Positions 12,568-23,142 of a DNA stretch of 64,000 nt are shown in pieces. The position numbers were made by a program, and so were the translations under genes. Source of the DNA: Bolinopsis microptera (Eukaryota > Ctenophora > Tentaculata > Lobata > Bolinopsidae); NCBI RefSeq assembly GCF_026151205.1, contig NC_087075.1:9842303-9906302 (forward strand). The letters run 5' to 3'. Under the pieces are notes generated by a model. That model did no database searches. It saw only the letters and a program-made list of their open reading frames with translations, and had not been told where the DNA came from. Every line of letters starts with the position of its first letter. Position 1 is the stretch's first letter.

Positions 12568-12735
12568 ACCAGTGGCATAACAAATAGCCCAAAAAGTGCC
12601 CTTTGGGTTCAACAAAATTTTTAATAGGGGGGCCAACAAATTACAGCGTGGGAAGGGAAAAATGCAAATGGTATGGAAAATTTTAAAAGGTGCCCGATTT
12701 TGAGGCAATTTCTCAAACTCTGTCGCGGACAATAA
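12568..12735. mobile_element. Possible decayed hAT-type MITE end
   Basis: The stretch starts CAGTGGCATAACAAATAG and contains GGGGGGCCAACAAATTA. This resembles the CAGTGGCGTAAC-ended elements at 54-61 kb. No opposite end or target duplication was found. The rest of 11640-12750 is noncoding as far as I can see. Confidence 0.3.
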
Positions 12736-12752
12736 ATTCTTGGCTTTATATT

Positions 12753-13010
12753 GAAGCTGTCCTTAAATGTCACTCTTGTGACAAGGTGGTATGTAGCATT
12801 TTAACAATGAGGTGAGTTATCAACAAAAGTCAATCTTATTTAAGACACCCTCTATCGAAGAATGAATATCTCAAAAACAAAGATGTTCTTGAAATGAAGT
12901 GAACCCATAAAGGATTCAGTTTTTTTGGTCCTTCTGCTGAGTCGACATGGGTCTCGACATAATAAAGTCCTTAGCTCACCACAGGGAGATTTGATAAATA
13001 TATCTGATCA
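12753..13010. mobile_element. Short internal-deletion copy of the repeat at 16444-17405
   Basis: Bases 12753-12965 match 16444-16660 almost base for base (for example TGACAAGGTGGTATGTAGCA and CTGAGTCGACATGGGTCTCG). Bases 12966-13010 then match 17354-17398 (TTAGCTCACCACAGGGAG). The junction is GACATAATAAAG, present at both breakpoints of the longer copy, which suggests deletion between 12-bp direct repeats. 13011-13990 is AT-rich and without a gene. Confidence 0.75.
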
Positions 13011-13994
13011 AGTTATTGATTGATTGAAATAAATTTTCGTGCACATACAGAATGAATGGTTAATAATTTAATATATATGTAGACCAAGCTCTGTGCACGG
13101 GATGCTTCCTGGAAGAATCCAGTTCTTTTAGCGGGGCACCCTACCTAAAGCCAAATTGAGATATAATAATCATATTCCTAGAGAAATAATCAGAAATCGA
13201 ATACCAATCAAATAATATGATATATATGAGTAGTAACCATATTTACTATGCAAAATGCCCCAACCACATAGTGTAAATTTATATAGAATTCAAATTCCAT
13301 ATCATCATTAAACCTCAACTAGTCAATATAATAGCCCAAGCAAAATTAAATAACTTCTTATATACCTTACTGTCATACTACAAATTAATTAAACATTTGA
13401 AATCTGTTAACCAGAGAATAAATTTCTAAGCCTAATGCAAGTGAAATAATTTAGATGCAATAATGAATGCCTAATGTGAGTATCATCTGTCAATGTCCTT
13501 GTAAAACAGTCTGTACAAGAGATATGAGTAACTAATATAGAAGAAAAAACAGGAAGTTGTCGTCTGTTGAAAAATAAATAAAATATCTAGAATATAAATT
13601 AGAATATAAAATAACATTCAGTCAATGTGTCGTCAATAAACTGTACAATTATCAAATGTTAAAACTGGGTGATACAGTCACCAAAAAAAATACTAAGTAT
13701 GATAAGTTAATAAATTAAATGTGGTCTATAAAACTACCACTAGGTATAATAGGTCAATAAATTAAAAGTGGTTTATAAAACTACCACTGTGCGAACCCCT
13801 TCTCCAGTTAAAACATGTCAGTCATGTGCAAAATCAATCAGAATGGTAAGGTGGTCAAAAAGGGAATATCCTTTCGACATCAATTATATATGCCTCAGAT
13901 TTAAAAGAATTAGAAGTTACTTAGTTATCGTCGACTATGATTGCAGTGTAAAATTTGTCATATGAATTGTCGACGGTATAATTAGGGTCTGTTG

Positions 13995-16365
13995 TTATAG
14001 ATGATAGTAGCTGTTTCTTATGTACGAATCACTAAAGCTTTTAACATCGGGCAGATTTCGTAGATCTGTTGGAACATTATTCCAACATTTTGCCCCCAAG
14101 TATTGAAAGTTTTTATGTGATGTTGATCTATTGACATAAAGGTTGCAGCTTTCGCCGCTCCTACTACCTCCTGATATGTAACTAAATTTGTTCATAAAGT
14201 TTGTAGGACAATTGTCATGGATGATTCTAAACATATAATTTGACAGATGGAGTTGTCGTCTAAGATGGAGTGGTAACCATTTCATGTCTCTATAAACATT
14301 AAGGCTGCTCTCTGTTTGTCGAACGTTGAGAGCTATTTTGGCTACCTTTTTGTACAGAGTGTCAAGTTCAGCAAGTTTTGTCTTGCCAGCTCTACAATAG
14401 ATCGTGTCTAAATAATCGAATTGTGGCAACATGAGTGCATTGGCAAACATTTTCCTATATTTAATGGGTAGCAGTGCTTTGCTTCTATACATGGCACCAA
14501 TTCTCTTCATGACCTTCCTAATAATATAATCTACATGGCTTTTGAAGTTTAATTTACTATCTAGAATGAGGCCAAGATATTTTGTCTCTTTGCACTCCTT
14601 GATTGTGAAAGTTACCTCATTACATTCAATGGTTAATTCATCATGTTGGTCAACAGAATCAAACAATAGGAATTCAGTCTTCTTTTCATTGAGTGATAAT
14701 TTATTAACACTGAGCCATTTAAAGATTGTCATAAGTTCTATTTTCATGTTTATAAATGTGCTTCTGCAGGTTTGATCAAAGAATAGTGCACCATCATCTG
14801 CAAATAGAAAGGGCTTAGATAGGTTACAGGCATAAATGATGTCATTTATGAAGATACTAAATAATATAGGCCCAATGATGCTTCCTTGTGGTACACCACT
14901 CAGAACTTCTAAAAATGAGCTTATTTTGCCATTGATCCTTGTGCATTGATATCTACAAGATAAGAAGTTCTTAAACCAGGTTAAAGCAATGCCACCAATT
15001 CCATAATATGCCAATTTTTGAAGCAATATTTCATGATTCACTGTGTCAAAGGCCTTCTTAAGATCAAGAAAGATGATTCCTGGTTTATAAGACTTAGATT
15101 TACTCATATATATTTCGTCCATCAGATCGTACATCAAATAAGTTGTGGAGTGATTTTTCCGAAAGCCATATTGATGCCGGATGAAAAGTTTGTTCTCTTC
15201 CATGTAATCAGTGAGTTGCTTGCCGACAAAGTATTCTATAAGTTTTCCTATAAGTGGAAGGATGGATATTGGCCTGTAATTATTAGGATCATCTTTCATT
15301 CCTGCCTTATGGATGGGAGTTTTTACAAAGGGTTGGTACAACACCTGTATTAAGGCTCAAATTGACAATATGGGTCAGTGGTTCAACTATGTGTGGTACA
15401 GCTTGCTTAAGTAAAAATAGAGGCACATCGTCATATGAGGCCTTGTCATTCTTGAGCGTTTCGACATACATTAGGATATCAGTTTCATTTATTTCTTGGA
15501 ATCTATCAAATGAGATGTTAGAAGTTCTAGGAGGTAAAAAATCAGTAAAACTAACTCTTTCAATATTGGGGGCCTGATTTTGTAATATTGATCCAACATT
15601 TGCAAAATGAAAGTTAAATAGCTCAGGATCATTCTCATTGATAGTTTGACAATTAGTTGTACCAGGGGTCATATTTGATGCCAATTTGATAGTTTTCCAT
15701 ATCCCTTTAAGATCATTCTTGGCACTTTTAACTTGTAGATCATCGATTACATTAGCCTTTTTGCAGGTTTTAGCTAATTTATTTCTAATATTTCTCTGAA
15801 TCTTGTAGCAATCCCAGGCCTCATTACACTTTATACATTTGCTACATGTACCACATTTATTGCAATTTCCATTGTCTCTCTTATCCTTCTTTTTACGGAA
15901 TTTCTTTAGAAGAAAATGTGTATGATTAATGGCATTTAAAAGTTCAGTAGAAGGTTTATGTATGAACTTTTCATGCCTTTCTATGGTCTTGCAAGGGAAG
16001 AAGGTTGCATATGCCTGTTCAATATGATGACAAAGGCCAGCAGTGATAGCTTCAACATCTGTACTTTCCAATAGTGGACTGTAATCAGAACAGGTATCTA
16101 GATAGTCTAAGAATTGTTTAACATTACGTTTACAATGATTTCTAATTTCAACCTTTTCAAATTTAGGAGCTATAGGTACTTTACAATCTATCTCACACAT
16201 AATAGCTTGATGATCCCCAATACGTTCATCAAGAACAGAAGATTGAACAAAATCTGCATAACAGTTAGTGAATATTACATCAATAGTAGTCTGGGTAAAA
16301 TTGTCTCCACGTTTAGCAACTCTAGTTATCCCTTGAATGGTTTGAACTAGATTGTAACATCTCAA
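13995..16365 (-). pseudogene. CR1/L2-like non-LTR retrotransposon ORF2, 5' truncated and frameshifted
   Basis: Two overlapping minus-strand frames make up one polyprotein. The first (16365 to 15307) begins in the C-terminal part of an apurinic-type endonuclease (TTIDVIFTN, then GDHQAIM). It continues through a cysteine-rich stretch CNKCGTCSKCIKC into the RT N-terminus. The second (15344 to 13995) carries the reverse transcriptase: YRPISILPLIGKLIEY, YGFRKNHSTT, the first catalytic Asp in FLDLKKAFDTVNHE, SGVPQGSIIGPILFSIFIND, and the FADD catalytic box. One frameshift near 15320-15345 separates them. The endonuclease N-terminus is absent and sequence beyond 16370 is unrelated, so the copy is 5' truncated. 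It is a dead copy unless the shift is an assembly error. Confidence 0.9.
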
Positions 16366-16443
16366 GGTAATGTTGTCTTATTGTTGTCTTAATGTGTCTT
16401 AATGTTGTCTTAATGTCCCATCGGTGTTCGTTCTAGTTGCCGC

Positions 16444-17405
16444 TTTATTGAAGCTGTCCTTAAATTTCACTCTTTTGACAAGGTGGTATGTAGCAGTTTA
16501 ACAATGAGGTGAGTTATCAACAAAAGTCAATCTTATTTAAGACAACCTCTATCGAAGAATGAATATCTCAAAAACAAAGATGTTCAATGAAGTGAACCCA
16601 TAAAGGACTCAGTTTTTTTGGTCCTTCTGCTGAGTCGACATGGGTCTCGACATAATAAAGAAGAAAATATTCAAACAATATACACATAATAAAGCAATGA
16701 CCCTATATAAAAATAATTATAATTATAAAAATTCTGTAAAAATGGTACAAATTTAAAAACTGAGGTAAAAATAAAACCCTTTGTAATAATATATGTAAAA
16801 TCCACTAAATCACATCACAACAATAAGTAGTTTAGACCCCCCATCCAACAAGCACTCCATGACCTTTTAGGGTTTAAAAGTGTTGATCAGGTTAAGGTCC
16901 AAATCACTTATTGCCGTGGGTGGAAGGGTTCTGGTACCTCTGTACCCCCTGATAGAGATTATACAGGTTCTGAGTAGATCAAAACGCAGTCTGCGTCTGA
17001 CAAATGACATCACATCACAATACCGTTGGCCTTTCTTTAGGCTGATCTTTTCAGCGAGATGTTTTAGGAACTGTGAAGCCTCAGTTGCCATTCCTCCTGT
17101 AGTACTGAACACCAGTGGCGTGAAGGAAGCCTTTTTAACATTTAGGACTCTGTCATTGTACTCACGTTTTTTTGTTTTTCTCGTGAGATTGGTACATCTG
17201 TGAGATGCTCTTGTCACTGTTGGACTGGGCTTGAGGGTGAAGTACTCTTACATCTGTGAATGCCCTGTCCAGCGGCGACCAAAACGATCTCGCACTGATG
17301 TCCAGTCTTGCACCATCCTGTCTATTTGTTCCATTAGATAGTTCAAGTTCAAGACATAATAAAGTCTTTAGCTCACCACAGGGAGATTTGATAAATATAT
17401 CTGAA
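16444..17405. mobile_element. Interspersed repeat carrying an orphan retroelement-type domain
   Basis: Its outer parts recur in the shorter copy at 12753-13010. The inner 690 bp contain the broken minus-strand reading frame at 16867-17434. It abuts the truncated retrotransposon at 13995-16365, so it could be upstream sequence of the same insertion or an older element. A block near 16660-16705 (ATTCAAACAATATACACATA) recurs at 17684-17715. Confidence 0.55.
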
Positions 17406-17434
17406 AAATCAACCCAGGGATTAGGAAAACACAA
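16867..17434 (-). pseudogene. Orphan domain (DVRV/TGGMA), frameshifted copy
   Basis: The upstream frame reads DGARLDISARSFW, then AFTDVRVLHPQAQSN and MYQSHEKNK. A frameshift near 17165-17215 is followed by REYNDRVLNVKKASFTPLVF, STTGGMA and RRRLRFDLLRTCIISIRG. Related copies lie at 27195-27540 and 60860-61330, all on the minus strand. I recall similar stretches in uncharacterised proteins of corals, sponges and fish, usually next to retroelement sequence. The spaced acidic residues (RLDI ... TDVRV) recall a PD-(D/E)xK nuclease fold, but that is a guess. It is repeat-borne, not a host gene. Confidence 0.6.
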
Positions 17435-18159
17435 TTTTAGGAGAACACAATTTTATTGATAGGACATCCAGAAGCTATGTCCAACGAGAACAAACCACTT
17501 CAGACAATGTATTTTGTTCATCATGTAAATGAGAAGAAGAAACAAAATTGAATGGACACTATACACCAGTGGTCTTCTCCGCAACAGGAGGATGTGGAAA
17601 GAAAGTGGAAAGTTCCAAAAAAACTGAGTGAAAAGCGAGCTTCAAGATCCAGGAAAGTGAGTAAAACATACACAACAAAAAGAATATTCAAACAATATAC
17701 ACATAATAAAGCAATGGCCAATTGGCTGACTATAAGGTCATGGCCTGAATAAACAATTTTTTTTAAATAGTCAAGTGATGCTAAAGCAGAGCACAAATGT
17801 GTAATAAGTTAATAGATTAAAAAACTGATTCATGTGATGCATTCGCAGAGTGAGTAAAACTGATTAAATACTATAACAGACCATGAACGAGCCATCATTA
17901 CAATTCGCAGTAACCCGATTTATAATATTTTATAATCAATAATTATTTATTTGAAAATAAACATACAATTTGAAATAAACATACAATATCCATTACTCCA
18001 GGAGTGATGACAGGATATATAAAAAAAATAATGGTCTTGTTTGTCAGAATATTTAATCAGCATTTTTGATGGCTCTTACCAATTCACTCGCCCAAAAATC
18101 ATCACGTGACTTTGAATTTAATTGTTTTGCAGCCGAACAATACAGTTTTATATAAACCT

Positions 18160-18245
18160 TAATCCCAACCCTAACCTAAACCCTAACCCGAAATCTATCG
18201 CCATAACCTTAACCACAACCGTAACGCTAATCTGAGCCTTAAACA
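18160..18245. repeat. Degenerate CCCTAA-rich stretch
   Basis: Several CCCTAACC-type motifs occur among CCATAACC and CCACAACC variants. A reverse-orientation counterpart (GGGTTAGG, ATTAGGG) lies at 61590-61660, each flanked by a TCACGTGA. Probably part of an interspersed repeat rather than a telomere. 17440-18160 shows no gene. Confidence 0.5.
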
Positions 18246-18349
18246 ATTGAATTCGTATTTTACTAGCCTGTCACGTGAGCGGAATGGTTATTTGCCTATG
18301 AATCTTCAGGGGTGCATTTTACTTTACTATTTTACCTATTATACGTTAT

Positions 18350-18465
18350 GGAGGTGCGAGAAGCATTATTTGATGCGCGTGCGACCCAGTAGTGCATCGC
18401 GCTAAAATTTTGGACATTGATTCACGATGTCAATCCTTCGCATCTCGCCGATCTGCATACGGATT
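18350..18465 (+). repeat. GC-rich interspersed repeat, first copy
   Basis: It contains block A (GCGAGAAGCATTATTTGATG ... CAGTAGTGCATCGCGC), then block B (TTCACGATGTCAATCCTTCG ... GCCGATCTGCATACG). Both blocks recur in inverted orientation and swapped order at 19135-19255, and more diverged at 63870-63990. Confidence 0.7.
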
Positions 18466-18989
18466 GATGCATTCCAACAAGACACGTGCCAAAGACGCGC
18501 AGTTTACTGAGTGATGCCAACGATTTCTTTAGACACATTGATGTCATTATAATTTAGCGTGACCGGTAATAGTCTGGAAATCAGAAGGAGACAACACATG
18601 TATAATTTACTAAAAAAGGAGTATCAGTTTACAGGATTGACTTCGAATAATATTAGGTAGGAAATTAATAACTCTCGTGTCAACTTTAGAGACGGTAACC
18701 ACATTAAACTGATTATGCGACATCTGTCATACTCAGAAAATAGGTTATTCGGACAGTAGTTCATTCATATCCTACTGTACGATTTTCTTGAAACTTTCCA
18801 TAAAGTATGGTGGTTTTATGACGGATAATCCGTGTAAGTTTGAAGTTTGAGCGAGTTTCTATGTGCCAAATTTGAGACATCACTTCAAACACAAGAAAAT
18901 AGTACTGTCGGACAGATGTCGTGTTACCTAAATTAAGAGGACGTGTAATATATTCATTATCATATTAATTCATGACCTATATCTCCTTC

Positions 18990-19040
18990 GAATAGAGATT
19001 AGGCGGAATGACAGGCTGATCGCGGCCCAGTAAAAAAATT
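18990..19040 (+). repeat. GGCGGAATGACAGGCTGA repeat, copy 1
   Basis: GATTAGGCGGAATGACAGGC followed by TGATCGCGGCCCAGTAAAA. The same motif occurs at 19505-19545 (direct) and 25300-25345 (inverted). 18470-18985 is noncoding as far as I can see. Confidence 0.7.
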
Positions 19041-19134
19041 GTTAATAATGAATAAACAATCAAGTGACAAATATACCGTAAAATCTTTACCTGACACGCC
19101 CTTTCCTATGCACGGCGTTTTTTCAAACTTCATG

Positions 19135-19255
19135 CAAATACGTGAGTTGTAGCGCGATGCACTACTGGGTCGCGCGCGCGCATCCAATAATGCTTCTCGC
19201 AACCACACGTATGCAGATCGGCGAGATGCGAAGGATTGACATCGTGAATCAAATA
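19135..19255 (-). repeat. GC-rich interspersed repeat, inverted copy
   Basis: Inverted relative to 18350-18465 with blocks A and B in the opposite relative order. It contains the CG run GGTCGCGCGCGCGCAT. A reading frame across it on the minus strand is judged spurious. Confidence 0.7.
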
Positions 19256-19384
19256 CGTGAGAGAAGCAAGCATGATATTACCAAGTTAAAAGGTAAATAG
19301 AAAGTGCGTTGTTTATACATTATAACAAAATGAATATTTTGGCAGCGCATCAAATCACACATAGTTTCGCTCACCTGGGGATTA

Positions 19385-19480
19385 CCGGGGGATACTCGTA
19401 AAATATTTGTTTCAGCATTCAAACTCGAGTCAAACTCGGCGCGCGTCCTGGTATGGTAGGTTACAAACTTACCCTTAGGG
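19385..19480. repeat. Repeat shared with the right end of the window
   Basis: GATACTCGTAAAATAT, then GTCAAACTCGGCGCGCGTCC and TGGTAGGTTACAAAC, is repeated in the same order at 63785-63865 as GATACTCGTAAAATAT, GTCCAACTCGGCGCACGTCC and TGGTAGGTTGTAAAC. Confidence 0.7.
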
Positions 19481-19504
19481 TATCATGTTCATAAATTTTA
19501 TTAG

Positions 19505-19545
19505 ATTAGGCGGAATGACAGGCTGAGCGCGGCTCAGTAAAATTT
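19505..19545 (+). repeat. GGCGGAATGACAGGCTGA repeat, copy 2
   Basis: GGCGGAATGACAGGCTGAGC followed by GCGGCTCAGTAAAA faces an inverted copy at 25300-25345. Similarity extends outward past the motif (ATGTTCAT, TAGATT), so it is more likely part of a longer interspersed repeat than a transposon tip. Confidence 0.65.
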
Positions 19546-20152
19546 TGCTAGCATCCCCAAGAAACCTTACTGGCTGGAGCCTAACTTTGAAAGTAAAAGA
19601 GATAGCGTCTTCCGGTTTTTTGCAAAATGTTCGTTTCGCAAAAATAACGTTTCCCCCAGGGGGAAAATTGAAAACAACGTAGATTTTGAATTATCGCGAA
19701 AAGTCATATTTTAGGCCTTATAAAACTGCGTAGCTTTAACTTTGCAGATTGTTGTGCTCTGATTGGCTGAATCGTATCACGTGGTACGCGGTACAATTGC
19801 ATTCTTGGAATATTTGAAGCGTGCAAATGCAATGAACTAGCGAGCGCGCGCGGAGTTCAACATGCTGTGAAAAGGCGATCACCTTGTAGTAATATCGCTA
19901 GCCAGTAAGGATTGCTGGGTCTCTACTATAATTCAAAAAATTATTTTTGTTGTTTGTTGTTAGTCTCTCTGTACGACTGCCCAATTGCAAATCAAACGAA
20001 AAATATGAATTTAGGTAACAACCAAAAGGTTCCATAGCACCGGTGTTTTAATGCACACATGCACGTGCAAAGAGTGTTTTAACGTCATTTTGATCGGGTT
20101 TGTGGTAATTACGTTGTGTTTAAAGTGTTTTATATCAGGACACAGCACCTAA

Positions 20153-23002
20153 CAAACAGCACCTAACAAACAAAAGGGCACTGGAGTAGCCCTTTATGTT
20201 GACGATAGATTAAATGCTACAGTAATTGAAAATATATCACAAGTCACAGAACATCTAGAAATACTTGTCTTATCATTAAGTAACGAAGATCAACCTGTTA
20301 ATGTAGGTGTCTTGTATCGTCCACCAAGTGGCTGTATTTCCCAAGCTCTAGTTGAACTTTCTAACCTTCTTGATCACATGCCGAAGTTCAGTTATCTAGC
20401 TGGAGACTTTAATATTGATCTTCATGATAAAGATAACAAAAATGTACAAAAATATGAAGAAATATTGTTCAGTAAAGGATTTTGTCCGTTAATATCTATT
20501 GCTACTCACGAAAAACCAGGCTGTAAAGCATCTTGCATAGACAACATAATTACCAACGACATTGAGAATGTTATTACTTCAGGCACCCTAAAAGAACGAA
20601 TAACTCACCACTCGCCTATTTTTAACACATTTAACTGGAATGTTGAAGTCAACTCTGGAAAAACTCCTATTAAACAGTATTACGATTTCTGTCAATCAAA
20701 TGTTAACGGCTTCCTAGTGGATCTTGAAGATGAGCTTAAAACTAAAATAATCCATAACTTTACTGAATTCCATGACACTTACAAAAACTGCATCGAAAAA
20801 TCGTTTAAACTAGAAACCCCGAAAACCTCTAAGAGAACTGTTAAGGTTAACCCTTGGATAACTCCCGGTCTCATTTGCTCAATTAATAATCAGCATAAAC
20901 TGTACGAAAATTGGGTTGAGATAAGAAATAGAAAATGTAAACTCGGGGAAACTGATAACAAGGGCGGGATTTGCCAGTGCCCTGAATGCTCACTAAAACG
21001 TAGTCGCTACCTTATCTACAAAGAATACAGAAAAGTCCTAAAGAAAACACGTCAAACTGTGAAAACAGATTACTTCTCTGGTAAATTTGCAGAAAATAGC
21101 GGAAATAGTAAAAAGACCTGGGAACTAATAAATAGTATAAGAGGAAAACGGCGGCGTGAAATAAAGCCGCTGTTCACCATAGACAACGTTAAGATAACAA
21201 ACAGGAGGATCATAGCAAACGAATTCAATAAGTATTTCGTATCATTGGCCTCTGACCTAAATACTGCTTACAATGAACTTGGTCAAATGAACATAAACAA
21301 TCTACCTAGTTTCTATGACTATTTACCGCTCTCAAACACCTCCAGCATTTACATGCATGACTGCACAACAGACGAGGTTAGCAAAATCATATCTGAACTT
21401 AAGAACGGTAAGGCAAGTGATATACCAATTCATGTTGTAAAACAGTCCTCAAAAATAGTCACTCCTCTACTTACTGTACTGTACAATGAATGTATGAAAG
21501 ATGGCATATTCCCAGATGACCTTAAGATTGGAAGGATTAGTCCAATTTACAAGAAAGATAACCAGGAACTCCTTGAAAATTATAGACCTGTGTCGACACT
21601 TGCAGTATTTGGTAAAATATTTGAAAAAATTATATTCAACAGATTATATAGCTTCTTTCATTCACAGAATTCCTTGTATGAAAACCAGTACGGATTCCGT
21701 AAAAATCATTCGACTAGTTATGCTTTAAATTACTCAGTTAACCACATAGAATCACGTCTCAAGAAAAAACAACACGTACTTGGAATATTTATTGATCTTA
21801 GCAAAGCTTTTGATACAATCTCACATGAAAAGTTACTGCATAAGTTAGAAAATTATGGGATCCGTGGAAATGCAAACAACCTTATAGCAAGTTACCTGTC
21901 GAATAGATACCAGTATGTCTCAGTATTAGGTGAAGACTCTGAGAAACTGCCCGTTGTCTACGGAGTGCCCCAAGGGTCCTGTTTAGGTCCCTTGCTGTTT
22001 ATCATCTATATAAATGACATCCGAAACTCATCAATTATAGGAACGTTTATACTATTTGCCGATGACACTAACATATTTATTGAAGAAACATGTGTCAGAA
22101 GACTGTACGAAAAGGGAAATGAAGTTTTAGCATCTGTTTATAAGTATATGAAACTAAACTTATTACATATTAACATTAAGAAATGCTGTTTTATCCACTT
22201 TAGACCGTCACGTGCCAAAGAGGAAGTAGAAAATGACGAGAACATATTAACTTTGAACAATGTTGTCATTAAAAAAGTCAAAGAAGCTAAATTTCTAGGT
22301 GTCATTATCGATGATCAACTTAATTGGAAAACTCACACACGGTCAGTTAACTCTAAACTTAAATGTGAAGTAGGTAAGTTATGCAGAATACGACACATTG
22401 TCCCTAAACAGTATTATAAGGATTTATATCATACTTTATTCGAATCACATTTGGGATTTGGAATATCTGTATGGGGTGGTATTAGCAACAACCGACTCGA
22501 ACCTCTCTTTAAAACACAGAAAAAGTGTATAAGAATTCTATTTGGGGATAAAGAAGCTTACTTAGAAAAATTTAGAACTTGTGCCCGGACACGACCATTT
22601 GGTGAGCAAAAACTAGGTGTGGACTTTTACAAAAAAGAACACTCTAAGCCCTTGTTTAAGAATCAGAAATTGTTAACTGTTCACAACCTGTATAAGTACA
22701 CTTGTCTCTTAGAACTATTCAAAATCAATAAGTTAGAGGAACCATTATCACTGTACTCATCATTCAACAGGTCACCACGACGAGAGAATTATTTCATCAC
22801 ATCACAACCATCCTCACAATTCATCTACCAATCATCCTACATGTGGAACAGCTGTCGACAAACATCAAGTAAGATAAGTTTTAATACTCCGACAAACGGC
22901 TTTAAGAATACATTGAAAATTGCTTTACAAGAATTGCAATTCAAGCATGATACACTTGATTGGTGTGAGCTTAATTTTGCCACAAATGAGCTCAAGTTTT
23001 GA
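20153..23002 (+). CDS. CR1/L2-like non-LTR retrotransposon ORF2, intact frame, 5' truncated
   Basis: An uninterrupted frame of about 949 codons runs from an in-frame stop at 20150 to the TGA at 23000-23002. It enters the endonuclease mid-domain (GVLYRPPSG, AGDFNIDL, then CIDNIITND and ITHHSPIF), so the N-terminal catalytic part is missing. A cysteine-rich linker (CQCPEC) precedes the reverse transcriptase: YRPVSTLAVFGKIFEKI, YGFRKNHSTSYALNYS, FIDLSKAFDTISHEKLLHKL, GVPQGSCLGPLLFIIYINDI, and the FADD box at 22055-22066. The C-terminal tail contains LWNSC-type and KLGVDFYKKEHSKPLF motifs, the latter matching the fragment at 58285-58690. Absence of stops indicates a recent insertion. There is no host start codon; the polypeptide would come only from a longer active copy. 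Confidence 0.93.
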   Translation, partial: QTAPNKQKGTGVALYVDDRLNATVIENISQVTEHLEILVLSLSNEDQPVNVGVLYRPPSGCISQALVELSNLLDHMPKFSYLAGDFNIDLHDKDNKNVQKYEEILFSKGFCPLISIATHEKPGCKASCIDNIITNDIENVITSGTLKERITHHSPIFNTFNWNVEVNSGKTPIKQYYDFCQSNVNGFLVDLEDELKTKIIHNFTEFHDTYKNCIEKSFKLETPKTSKRTVKVNPWITPGLICSINNQHKLYENWVEIRNRKCKLGETDNKGGICQCPECSLKRSRYLIYKEYRKVLKKTRQTVKTDYFSGKFAENSGNSKKTWELINSIRGKRRREIKPLFTIDNVKITNRRIIANEFNKYFVSLASDLNTAYNELGQMNINNLPSFYDYLPLSNTSSIYMHDCTTDEVSKIISELKNGKASDIPIHVVKQSSKIVTPLLTVLYNECMKDGIFPDDLKIGRISPIYKKDNQELLENYRPVSTLAVFGKIFEKIIFNRLYSFFHSQNSLYENQYGFRKNHSTSYALNYSVNHIESRLKKKQHVLGIFIDLSKAFDTISHEKLLHKLENYGIRGNANNLIASYLSNRYQYVSVLGEDSEKLPVVYGVPQGSCLGPLLFIIYINDIRNSSIIGTFILFADDTNIFIEETCVRRLYEKGNEVLASVYKYMKLNLLHINIKKCCFIHFRPSRAKEEVENDENILTLNNVVIKKVKEAKFLGVIIDDQLNWKTHTRSVNSKLKCEVGKLCRIRHIVPKQYYKDLYHTLFESHLGFGISVWGGISNNRLEPLFKTQKKCIRILFGDKEAYLEKFRTCARTRPFGEQKLGVDFYKKEHSKPLFKNQKLLTVHNLYKYTCLLELFKINKLEEPLSLYSSFNRSPRRENYFITSQPSSQFIYQSSYMWNSCRQTSSKISFNTPTNGFKNTLKIALQELQFKHDTLDWCELNFATNELKF

Positions 23003-23109
23003 TTAATGTGATTTACTAAAATAACCACTTATATTTCCTCATACATGCAACCACTGCACTCCAACTAAAAACATTATTTACCACAGTCCACACACCATAC
23101 TCCACAGAT

Positions 23110-23142
23110 GATATATATATATATATACACACAAACACACTA
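23110..23142. repeat. (AT)n(AC)n microsatellite, possible retrotransposon 3' end
   Basis: GATATATATATATATATACA followed by CACAAACACAC lies 108 bp after the ORF2 stop. Such simple tails often end CR1/L2-type insertions. 23143-24594 holds no gene I can see; it contains CG-rich patches such as CGCGCGCGCG near 23347. Confidence 0.5.

Noticed and set aside
18160-18245. True telomeric tract
   Set aside because: CCCTAA units are few and interrupted by many variants; both such stretches sit within interspersed repeat DNA.
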